Assembly: GCA_012031035.1 (NCBI GenBank)
Contig: JAAUUT010000049.1
Span: forward strand, 1-36,635
Direction of reading: 5' to 3'
From: Candidatus Altimarinota bacterium
GTDB taxonomy: Bacteria; Cyanobacteriota; Cyanobacteriia; Cyanobacteriales; Microcystaceae
DNA length: 36,635 bases
The notes under the pieces were generated by a model. That model searched no databases. It saw only the letters and a list, made by a program, of their open reading frames with translations, and was not told where the DNA came from. This document shows positions 1 through 7,003 of the stretch, piece by piece (the stretch's first letter is position 1; the number at the start of each line of letters is the position of its first letter). The position numbers and the translations under genes are program-made.

Positions 1-1651
1 GCTTCATAGTCTGGGGGTAGGTAATCAGCCGGAATGGTTGTCTGGTTGCCGTCTCGCGCTGCTCGGTAGTGAGGCGACAGAATTTCAATATCGGCTTCAT
101 TGCACTTGTCTTGAATGTTTTGATGCAGCTCTGAATAGATTTTTGCCATGATGCTAGGGCTGCTTGTGAATGCGTTTAACTCATAGCTGACATAAAAATC
201 ATCTAAACTGGTTTGCAGCACAAAGGGGGCAGGCTCTTCTAAAATTTGTGCCGTTGCTAAAGCCGATTTGGTGAGTACCTCATGGACTTTGCGCCAGGGC
301 ACATCGTAGCCCAGTGTAACGGTGGTGTGCAGAATTAACGGCGGCGTGGCAGAATCGCTAGCGGCAGCACTGTAATTGATCACATGACTGCCCAACACCG
401 CTGCATTGGGAATGGTGATCACCACATTTTTTGATCGTGCGAATGCGGGTGACAAATAAGGTTTTCTCAACCACATCTCCGATAGTATCTGTAATTTTTG
501 ACGCGATCGCCCACCAGAAACGCACGGGTATAGGTGAGGATGATTCCAGCAAAGATATTGGCGATCGCCGATGAAGAGCCAAGCGAAACTAACAGACCTA
601 AAAAGATGGAAATCCCCTGAAATGCCGGGGTTTGCGAACCAGGCAAATAGGGAAATGCCACTGTTGCCGCAAACGCCAAGACTAGAAATTGAACCAATTT
701 ATATGTCGGTTTTGCCCACTCTCGGTAGAACCCTGGAAAGGTAATATCACCTTGCTCAATCTCAGTGAACAAAAACCGAATCACCTTCAGAGAGTAGGAC
801 GTGAGTAACCAAATGACGATCAGGAAAAACAGATTGGGCAGATAGGCGAGCAGTCCGGCTCCCAACGTGGCGAGCGCTGTTTGAATATAGCCAAAGAGAA
901 CCCTTGCTAATCCTTTCGTCCAGGGGAAAAAGCTTAAAACCAGGTTGATGTAGAGATAGAGCAGTCCCAAGAAAAGCGCAAGCCGAACAACTTTAATAAT
1001 CTCTGAAATTAGGTCAACCACCCGATGCGAAGATAGAATCTGGGTTCCAAACAGACTGAGCGCCGGAATCCGAGTCCCGCGCCAGCGTCTTAATTGACGA
1101 TAAATATTTGGAACTGATTTTGCGATCGCAATAAAGCTGGCAATTAAAACAACCGTTGCAATCAGCGTGTAAGCCGCTCCCCGGATTAAACTTTGAACAC
1201 TATAGGAGGCTCTGAATTCAGTAACTGATTCTTTAATAGTTTGTAGATATTGATTAGCAAGCTCTTGGCGGGATTGACCTGCTGCTACCGCATCTACATC
1301 GGCGATCGTCACCAGCGTTTGCTCGCCTGCCCGAATATCAACCGTTGCAGCTTCTTCATTCTCAACTATTTTGAGTGTATCTAGGCTAACTTCAGTATCC
1401 TTAGCAAAGGCTGAAATTCGATTAGAAACCACCTGCGCCCGGAATTCTGGAGAAAACGATGCAATCCTTGCTTGGATATAGAACAGCGTTTCACCGCCTA
1501 AAACAACAGGCGCACCCGTCTGTTGAGTCGGAGTCGGGCTACTCGGCTGTGAGTAGGCAAAGGAGACTGTTGTAGCCAATATAACTAGGGCAAGAAGGCA
1601 AGGGATTAAACCATCGTGAAACCAGTTTTTTATCCTGTGGCAAGAAAGCAT
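1..1651 (-). pseudogene. MscS-family mechanosensitive channel, 3' end beyond window, two frameshifts
   Basis: Inner-membrane pressure-release channel of the MscS superfamily. The frame from 1651 starts with a signal-peptide-like segment, then an extracytoplasmic region of about 120 residues, several hydrophobic spans, and the Gly/Ala-rich pore-lining helix (GSSSAIANIFAG) followed by the beta domain (RAFLVGDRV). After GDRV the frame is lost. Dropping one base from the T5 run at 495-499 restores KITDTIGDVVEK, and dropping one from the T6 run at 427-432 restores KNVVITIPN. The reading then stays open to base 1, so the C terminus is outside the window. Both lesions are single-base homopolymer changes, so sequencing error is as likely as real inactivation. 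It begins about 160 bp beyond the outer attC site of the integron. Nothing shows that it is a cassette gene rather than flanking chromosome. Confidence 0.8.
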
Positions 1652-1811
1652 AGGTGCAAGTCAAAGATGATTAACTGGCTCAATATCTTAGCATTTTTTC
1701 ATCAACTTCGATCACTCCGCGGTAAATTGTTACAGACGATACATCTTGCTGGGATTTTGATGTTGGCTCATCAGCGATTCCCAGGTGTTGCCCCAACCGA
1801 GGACTGAAGCG

Positions 1812-1898
1812 GCATAACGTTCCCAATCACCCGCCGCAGATAACCTTGAACGCCCATAGACAACCTCTCATCGGTCGGGTGCATTGGGGTTGTTAGAT
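1812..1898 (-). other. attC recombination site (outer, closes the RM cassette)
   Basis: An 87-bp imperfect palindrome. Read on the minus strand it has R'' ATCTAAC (1898-1892) and R' GTTATGC (1818-1812). The inner arms on the plus strand are CCCAATCACCCG and CGGGTGCATTGGG, which pair except for one extra C in the right arm. An unpaired extrahelical base in one arm is a hallmark of attC. Its position places the folded recombination strand so that the cassettes read on the minus strand, away from intI. The arms closely match those of the site at 4516-4601. No covariance search was run. Confidence 0.85.
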
Positions 1899-1950
1899 GC
1901 CGTGTGAGTGTAGCGCAACTTCGCATATTGCAAGTACCCTTGTTTTAGGG

Positions 1951-2036
1951 CGACAAATGCGACAGTTGCGACACAAGCACTTCCAGAGTATAATACGACA
2001 AATACGACTTATGCGACAAGAGCGACAAGAGCGACA
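1951..2036 (+). repeat. 9-bp phased CGACA repeat array, probable operator
   Basis: CGACA (one copy CGACT) starts at 1951, 1960, 1969, 1996, 2005, 2014, 2023 and 2032. All lie on one exact 9-bp register, with two missing units (1978, 1987) where the -10 box of the promoter sits. Units are of the type TGCGACAAA. The array straddles the -35 box and the likely transcription start of the HTH gene, which suggests cooperative binding by that regulator; this is inference. The array also falls in an open frame (Arg-Gln repeats), which makes the HTH frame look longer than it probably is. Confidence 0.7.
1966..1994 (+). promoter_or_regulatory. Sigma-70 type promoter of the RM regulator/methyltransferase
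   Basis: TTGCGA (1966-1971), a 17-bp spacer, then consensus TATAAT (1989-1994), predicting a start near 2001. It is embedded in the 9-bp repeat array, so the HTH protein probably autoregulates. The first in-frame ATG downstream (2011) would leave a leader of about 10 bases without a Shine-Dalgarno sequence. Confidence 0.65.
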
Positions 2037-2247
2037 AGGGCAAGATAGCGGTGGAGATAATGAACAGTTTTTGACCACTAGCGAAATAGCAGAGATTCTT
2101 CGAGTGCATCAGAGAACCGTGCAACGGTGGATCTCATCGAATCGATTAAAAGCTACGAAAGTAGGACCCAAAATTTTGAGAGTTCGTAAGCAGGATTTCG
2201 ATAAATTTCTCGAAAGCCAAAATTATCAGGAAGAATCAGACACTTAG
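2011..2247 (+). CDS. Excisionase-type (MerR-like HTH_17) DNA-binding regulator of the RM cassette
   Basis: A small helix-turn-helix protein; the domain runs from FLTTSEIAEILRVHQRTVQR through WISSNRLKA to a wing and RKQDFDKFLE, typical of the excisionase/HTH_17 family. The frame is open from 1897, inside the attC R box, but its first part reads through the CGACA repeats, so I prefer the ATG at 2011. ATG 1957 or a non-ATG start nearer the HTH domain remain possible. It ends at 2247 and the methyltransferase ATG follows at 2248 with no gap, so the two are co-transcribed. Its position upstream of an RM methylase, with a repeat array over its promoter, fits a controller protein. Binding to that array is untested. 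Confidence 0.7.
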   Translation: MRQERQERQGQDSGGDNEQFLTTSEIAEILRVHQRTVQRWISSNRLKATKVGPKILRVRKQDFDKFLESQNYQEESDT

Positions 2248-3564
2248 ATGGCTACAGGCATACCAGGCAAACTCAAACGTAATGTTACTCCGAGGAATGG
2301 AAGCGGAATACCCTTCAGGCTGGAATATGAAGGAAAGTTGTCAGTTGAGGACATTTTGAATATCTCTCCAGCAGATCTGAATTGCATTATTAGCGTGGAG
2401 AAACACCCCAGAAATCGACTAATTTATGGTGAAAATTTAAGAGTTCTCAAAAACTTATTGAATGATACTAATGTTGCAGGCAAAGTTAAATTAATTTATA
2501 TAGATCCACCTTATGCTACAGGTTTTGGGTTTGAATCAAGAAAGCAAAGCCATGCATATCATGATTCAATTGATGGGGCTGATTATTTAGAGTTTATCCG
2601 TCAAAGACTAATCCTACTTAAAGAATTACTAGCTGATGATGGTTCAATCTACGTCCATCTAGATGAAAATATGGCTTTCCCAATTAAAATCTTGATGGAC
2701 GAAATTTTGGCTCTAAGAACTTTCGGAACTGGATCACGAGAAAAAAGTGTAATCCGAAAACTATACTCGTAAGACAATATGGAAATGTTTCGGATTACAT
2801 CTTGTTCTACACGAAAAAGCGAAAAATATGTTTGGAACCAAGCATTTGAGGCTTGGACAGATGCTACAGCAAAGAAAGAATATCAGTACATAGAAGAAGA
2901 AACTGGAAGACGTTACAAAAAAGTTCCCATTCATGCACCTGGCACGAGAAATGGTGCTACTGGTCAACCTTGGCGAGGAATGCTTCCGCCTCCTGGCAAG
3001 CATTGGCAGTATACACCTGAGACTCTAGATGAGATGGATGCAAGAGGTGAAATTTATTGGTCGCCAACAGGCAATCCTAGACGGAAAGTTTACTTTGACA
3101 ACAGCAAAGGCATTCCAGTGCAAGATATTTGGCTCGATTTCAAAGATGCTCACAATCAAAACATTAAGATCACAGGCTATCCAACAGAAAAAAATTCAGA
3201 GATGCTAAGACGTATTATCCTTGCTTCTTCTAACAAGGATGATTTAGTACTCGATGCTTTTTCTGGAAGTGGTACAACGATTTCTATTGCAGAAGAACTA
3301 GGAAGACAATGGATAGCAATAGATAATTCTCCACTGGCGATAGAGACAACAATTCATCGCCTAGCTAGAGGTACTGAGGCTATGGGTGATTTTGTTAAGT
3401 CTGATGAAACTCAGATGACACAAAAATTCCTATTAGACACTGATAGAGTATTACGTAGTGGGATCGATGTGTATTTTGAAACTGCGCCAGACCTACAACA
3501 TATTCCAGAAGATTTCATCAGCGAGTGGCAAAGTAAACTTATCTTTCAAGCCAATCTCTGGTAA
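2248..3564 (+). pseudogene. N6/N4 DNA methyltransferase (beta class), reading frame disrupted
   Basis: A DNA adenine/cytosine-N4 methyltransferase of the PF01555 type, beta order: catalytic motif IV DPPY (in KLIYIDPPYATGFG) comes first and the AdoMet motif FSGSGTT last. Both halves are in the same frame but are separated by a stop at 2770-2772. The stretch between carries homologous-looking sequence (NFRNWITRKKCNPK, YGNVSDYILFYTK) in another frame. Adding one T to the T4 run at 2705-2708 and removing one A from the A5 run at 2814-2818 joins everything into one protein of about 438 residues. These are two compensating homopolymer changes, so either sequencing error or a real double lesion. The 3' end overlaps the convergent endonuclease gene by 26 bp. 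Confidence 0.8.
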
Positions 3565-4441
3565 ATCTCTCATCTAACATCTTGAGAGTGCATACCATTA
3601 CTCTACCTTTGCCATAGGTTTCTAAGGCAGCATAGTCAGCCCACATAGAGCCTAGTGTAAGTCCTGGACCGTCATTTAGGAAAAATACTTTCAGGGGCAG
3701 TTCATAGGTGTCAGCGTATCGGAGAATATCGGTTACTTTATCTCTGTTTCCACCTGTACGATCGTCCTCTTGTGATCCTCCGCGATCTGAGTCATAGCGA
3801 GCAAAACCTATCACCAGTGGTGTTCCATCATTACGAGAAATGAGAATATCTGCTGGCGTTTTTGCATCCCAATCTTTCAATACTTCATCGAGCATCACAT
3901 CTCTTCCGGCACGTACTGGACCTTGAATCAAATACTCTGAACCGAAGTTTGACTCAAACCATAAAAAGAAGGCTTCCGTTAGCTCGTAACCCTTCTGTCC
4001 ACGGCTCTTGTACTCCATAAGAATAGCCATGAGAGCTTCGTCAGGATTTGGACGGCTTGCCAAGTTCACTCTGACTTCCTCTATGTCTCTAAATCTATGC
4101 CCATAATCGTCAATGATGCTTGGAATTTTCTTCTTGACCTTCAACATTTCAACAGAAGTGTCGGGCGATACATACTTACGAAAAACGCGTAGCAACTGGG
4201 TTCGAGATGGATTGGGCTTCTCTACAATGCTTGAAAGCAATTCAGCAGAGCTGGTAGCTGTGCCAGCTAGTTCGGCAAACTGCTCTATGACGCTGCCATA
4301 AATAATTCTCGCTTCATCAAGATAGTCTGGATAAAACTCCGAATCGATGAAAGTAATGTACTGAGAGGCTCTGCTTTTATAGTCGCTGAATGAGATCAAG
4401 GGGGCAACTCCGTTGTAGCTTGCGCTTCTATATTGCCCCAA
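3539..4441 (-). CDS. Probable type II restriction endonuclease, partner of the cassette methyltransferase
   Basis: A 300-residue protein, convergent with the methyltransferase and overlapping its 3' end, inside the same integron cassette and in normal cassette orientation, 75 bp after the attC core. I do not recognise the specific family. The segment around residues 196-235 (PADILISRNDG, VIGFARYDSDRG, DDRTGGNRDK) is a plausible nuclease core with acidic and Lys residues, but no textbook PD-(D/E)xK spacing is visible. The assignment therefore rests mainly on genomic partnership. There is no signal peptide or membrane segment. If the methyltransferase is truly dead, an active nuclease here would be toxic; that argues that the methylase lesions are artefacts or that this enzyme is inactive too. 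Confidence 0.6.
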   Translation of the reverse strand: MGQYRSASYNGVAPLISFSDYKSRASQYITFIDSEFYPDYLDEARIIYGSVIEQFAELAGTATSSAELLSSIVEKPNPSRTQLLRVFRKYVSPDTSVEMLKVKKKIPSIIDDYGHRFRDIEEVRVNLASRPNPDEALMAILMEYKSRGQKGYELTEAFFLWFESNFGSEYLIQGPVRAGRDVMLDEVLKDWDAKTPADILISRNDGTPLVIGFARYDSDRGGSQEDDRTGGNRDKVTDILRYADTYELPLKVFFLNDGPGLTLGSMWADYAALETYGKGRVMVCTLKMLDERFTRDWLER

Positions 4442-4515
4442 AATATAACTTCATCCAGCAAAAGCTATGGGAGCAGAAAGGCGACTTGGGAGACTGCCCT
4501 CACCGGGATTTAGGC

Positions 4516-4601
4516 ATCTAACGTTCCCAGTCAGCGGTTGCGATCGCTTTTGCAACACCCCAGGCGGTTTCGGTCAATCCGCTGCACTGGGGTTGTTAGC
4601 T
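4516..4601 (-). other. attC recombination site (inner)
   Basis: 86 bp. On the minus strand R'' is AGCTAAC (4601-4595) and R' is GTTAGAT (4522-4516). Plus-strand arms CCCAGTCAGCGG and CCGCTGCACTGGG pair apart from one extra C in the right arm, the same extrahelical position as in the outer attC. The loop between the arms contains a HIP1 octamer. The near-identity of the two sites' arms suggests a single attC family adapted to the local integrase. Confidence 0.87.
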
Positions 4602-4830
4602 GAGCGACGTACCGATCGCCCTCAATACCGTCTCAACCCAAAACCTCCTGAAACCTCTCGCCTCCTCACCAACAGCCTCTCACTACCGCCTCCACCACAA
4701 TCTCCTGAGCGCCTTGCACCCCCCACTACTAGCCTCAACTACGGTCACAACAGGTAATCTCCTGGGCGCTCTCGGACTCGTCAACAGTTTTCAAGCACAA
4801 GTGTAAAAGACTCTGTGCGGAGCCAGCTAA
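4522..4830 (-). mobile_element. First integron cassette, about 309 bp, no clear gene
   Basis: The interval between the attI core (GTTAGCT on the minus strand, 4831-4825) and the inner attC core. In cassette orientation I see no convincing reading frame. On the plus strand a frame is open from 4600 to a stop at 4804-4806, without an ATG. It encodes a duplicated motif (LNTVSTQNLLKPL, then STTVTTGNLLGAL) and ends in VNSFQAQV. This could be a remnant or antisense frame. Gene-less cassettes exist in other integrons and may carry promoters or RNAs. Confidence 0.6.
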
Positions 4831-5013
4831 CTATTTATTAGACTGAAACTTTCTGGATATTAACCCTGTATGGGACAAAAAACAGAAATTTTCCGTATAA
4901 CCACCCCATATGGAATAATATCACGAAACTTTCGGTATATTCTCGGATGATATCCAGAAAATTTCTGGATATCATGCCAAATAGTTATAATATCAAGAAT
5001 TTTTCTAGATATC
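4825..5013 (-). other. Predicted attI site: 40-bp repeat array plus core site upstream of intI
   Basis: Read on the minus strand, units beginning TTC and ending GAAA start at 4999, 4959, 4927, 4887 and 4847 (steps of 40, 32, 40 and 40 bp). The last unit runs into AATAAATAGTTAGCT, which contains a core-like GTTAGCT at 4831-4825. The G of the core lies 16 bp from the TTC of the last unit. The array at 24107-24252 has the same final-unit sequence pattern and the same 16-bp spacing. The location between intI and the first cassette is where attI belongs. The units are degenerate, and the repeat next to the intI start codon overlaps its leader, so integrase binding could also repress intI. Confidence 0.7.
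4949..4973. repeat. Perfect 12-bp inverted repeat in the intI leader
   Basis: GATATCCAGAAA, one base, TTTCTGGATATC. It marks the junction of two 40-bp units and is where the period shortens to 32 bp. It is a candidate integrase-binding pair or operator about 45 bp before the intI start. Confidence 0.7.
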
Positions 5014-5018
5014 ATTCT

Positions 5019-5984
5019 ATGGAAAAAACTCCGAAAAAATTACTCGAACAAGTCAGCGATGTTATTCGTCTGAAGCATTATTCTTACAAAACAGAGAAAA
5101 GCTATATTAACTGGATTAAACGCTATATTTTATTTCATAATAAACGACATCCCAGAGACATGGGTGGAGAAGAAATTGAAGTCTTTCTGACTCATTTAGC
5201 AGTAGAGGAGAATGTAGCGGCATCTACTCAAAATCAAGCTTTAAATGCAATTTTGTTTTTGTATAAAGAAGTTCTCAAACAAGAGTTAGATTTACAAATT
5301 GATGCGGTAAGAGCTAAGAAAAGTCGATATCTGCCAACTGTCTTAACCAAAGAAGAAGTCCTGGCTATTATCAATAACTTATCGGGTGTTTACCAACTCG
5401 TTGTTAAACTACTTTATGGCACGGGATTGCGACAAACTGAATGTCTACAATTACGAGTCAAAGATCTTGACTTTGCTCAGGAACAATTGATTGTCAGAGA
5501 TGCTAAGGGGATGGAAAGTCGAGTAACAATGTTACCGACAAGTCTGATAGAAGAGTTAAAATTTCATTTAGAGATCGTTAAGCGCCTACATCAGCAAGAC
5601 TTAGAAAAAGGCTATGGTTCAGTTTATTTACCGTTTGCCTTGGAAAGAAAATACAAAAATGCCGATCGCGAATGGATTTGGCAGTTTATCTTTCCATCCG
5701 ATAGAATTTCCCAAGACCCTCGTAGTAAAATTATTCGCCGTCATCATCTTCATGAAAGTGGTTTACAAAAAGCTCTCAAGCAAGCAGTTCAAGCAACAGA
5801 TATAAACAAACGGGTAAGTTGTCATACATTTCGTCATAGTTTCGCGACTCACTTATTGCAAAATGGCTATGATATTAGGACAGTACAGGAATTACTCGGA
5901 CATAAAGATGTCAAAACAACGATGATTTATACTCACGTTCTCAATCGCGGTGGTAGAGGAGTGCGAAGTCCTCTCGATCATTGA
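5019..5984 (+). CDS. intI: Integron integrase (tyrosine recombinase, IntI family)
   Basis: Catalyses attI x attC and attC x attC recombination. The frame is open from 4947, but the ATG at 5019 ([11 protein letters not shown]) fits the family start and gives 321 residues, normal for IntI. From that start, the SAM-like N-terminal domain covers about 1-100 and the catalytic domain follows: R138 (TGLRQTE), K163, H269 and R272 ([13 protein letters not shown]), H295 (GHKDVKTT), Y304 (MIYTHVL). Residues about 201-245 form the insertion found in integron integrases but not in XerC/D or phage integrases (ALERKY, then W..W, DPRS, RRHH). The ending GVRSPLDH is also IntI-like. All catalytic residues are present. 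It is divergent from the cassettes, the standard integron layout. Confidence 0.95.
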   Translation: MEKTPKKLLEQVSDVIRLKHYSYKTEKSYINWIKRYILFHNKRHPRDMGGEEIEVFLTHLAVEENVAASTQNQALNAILFLYKEVLKQELDLQIDAVRAKKSRYLPTVLTKEEVLAIINNLSGVYQLVVKLLYGTGLRQTECLQLRVKDLDFAQEQLIVRDAKGMESRVTMLPTSLIEELKFHLEIVKRLHQQDLEKGYGSVYLPFALERKYKNADREWIWQFIFPSDRISQDPRSKIIRRHHLHESGLQKALKQAVQATDINKRVSCHTFRHSFATHLLQNGYDIRTVQELLGHKDVKTTMIYTHVLNRGGRGVRSPLDH

Positions 5985-6163
5985 TAAATTAGTCGAAAAT
6001 TAGAGCGCGATCGATCGCACAAATATGAACTTGTTAGTAATGTACCAGAGAACTCGATTTAGTCTGCGATCGCAACGTAATTGAATACAGATATTTTGCT
6101 TTTTCTCTCCTCTGCGCCTCTGCGTGAGATTTTAAAAAGCAACATAGTATAAAACTATCAATT

Positions 6164-6784
6164 TTATTTAATCTCTACTTGACAAGGATGAAAAGACATC
6201 CGATGCAAGGGAGAAGCACCATATTGTTGCAGTGCGAGTAAATGTTTGGCAGTGCCGTAACCTTTATTAGCAGCTAAATCGTACTGGGGATATTTACGGG
6301 CGAGGCGGACGATTAACTCATCTCGCCAGACTTTAGCGAGAATACTAGCCGCAGCAATGACAGGCGATCGCTCGTCACCTTTAATAATATTTTTTTGTAA
6401 AATAGGTAAATTGGGAATTTTCTGACTTCCATCGACTAAACAGACTTCGGGTTGTACAGAGAGCTTAACGACAGTTCGTCTCATCGCTAATAAGGATGCG
6501 TGTAAGATGTTGAGGCGCTCGATTTCTCGAATGCTGCCATAACTTATTTGATAAGCGAGTGCTAAGTTTTTAATCTGTTGCGCTAATTCTAAACGCCGTT
6601 TTGCAGATAATTTTTTACTGTCTTTTACGCCCATTTCAATCAATTGTGGCATCGTAGCAATGGAAACAACTACTGAGGCGGCGACAACTGGCCCGAATAA
6701 ACATCCTCGTCCGACTTCATCGATACCTGCAACTAGTGTTTCTGGCGTAATAAATTCATCGAGCAAAAAATTATCAAAATCCAT
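6164..6784 (-). CDS. rnhB: Ribonuclease HII
   Basis: Cleaves RNA in RNA-DNA hybrids and single ribonucleotides in DNA. 206 residues, full length. The N-terminal GIDEVGRG holds catalytic D22 and E23. VKDSKKLS near 55 and VDG (D118) follow, then the C-terminal KGYGTAKH and HR.SF motifs. It lies downstream of rne on the same strand, an arrangement conserved in cyanobacteria, although 219 bp with a palindromic repeat separate them here. Confidence 0.95.
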   Translation of the reverse strand: MDFDNFLLDEFITPETLVAGIDEVGRGCLFGPVVAASVVVSIATMPQLIEMGVKDSKKLSAKRRLELAQQIKNLALAYQISYGSIREIERLNILHASLLAMRRTVVKLSVQPEVCLVDGSQKIPNLPILQKNIIKGDERSPVIAAASILAKVWRDELIVRLARKYPQYDLAANKGYGTAKHLLALQQYGASPLHRMSFHPCQVEIK

Positions 6785-6882
6785 ATAAAAAATCCTCTGT
6801 CGAAACAGAGGTTTATAGCAATAATTAGTAGAGTAGACCAGTAGGTACGCATGGCGTGCTACCTTCCTGTTATCAGATAATG

Positions 6883-6917
6883 GTAGGTTGGGTTTCTCTT
6901 CGTTTAACCCAGCCTAC
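6883..6917. repeat. Dispersed palindromic intergenic repeat
   Basis: GTAGGTTGGGTT and AACCCAGCCTAC form a 12-bp stem with one mismatch around an 11-base loop, between rne and rnhB. This resembles the GTAGGTTGGGTT-type palindromes scattered through cyanobacterial intergenic DNA; a related copy lies at 25853-25881. In the transcript it would form a hairpin separating rne from rnhB. Confidence 0.65.
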
Positions 6918-7003
6918 GCAGTTGAATGTTTTTCTTGCTAACTGAACCATATTAAGATATAGTCCACAGGAAAATTAATTTCTTGGCGGACTCGGCAATT
7001 ATC

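Larger units (their letters stand above)
1818..4521 (-). mobile_element. Integron gene cassette carrying a restriction-modification system
   Basis: The interval between the G/TT cut points of the two attC sites is about 2.7 kb, large for a cassette. In cassette orientation (minus) it opens 80 bp before the endonuclease gene, as normal for a cassette gene following R'. It also holds an HTH gene and a methyltransferase gene in the opposite orientation, with their own promoter at the attC end. The cassette could thus supply protection independently of any integron promoter. RM cassettes are known in chromosomal integrons of other phyla. The boundaries are inferred from the attC core sequences. 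Confidence 0.75.

Noticed and set aside
1616..1807. 63-codon plus-strand frame ending just before the outer attC
   Set aside because: It overlaps the start of the channel gene on the other strand and has no recognisable domain or ribosome binding site. With cassettes on the minus strand its position next to attC is not meaningful.
1897..2010. Long N-terminal extension of the HTH protein
   Set aside because: It reads through the attC R box, the promoter and the 9-bp repeats; the Arg-Gln-rich sequence is a by-product of the repeats.
1812..4601. Cassettes reading left to right with intI at the distal end
   Set aside because: The R boxes alone allow this, since attC is nearly palindromic. The extrahelical base lies in the right arm on the plus strand at both sites, which puts cassettes on the minus strand and gives the normal layout.
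4467..4757. 96-codon plus-strand frame over the inner attC
   Set aside because: It crosses the attC palindrome and has no homology-like features or plausible start.
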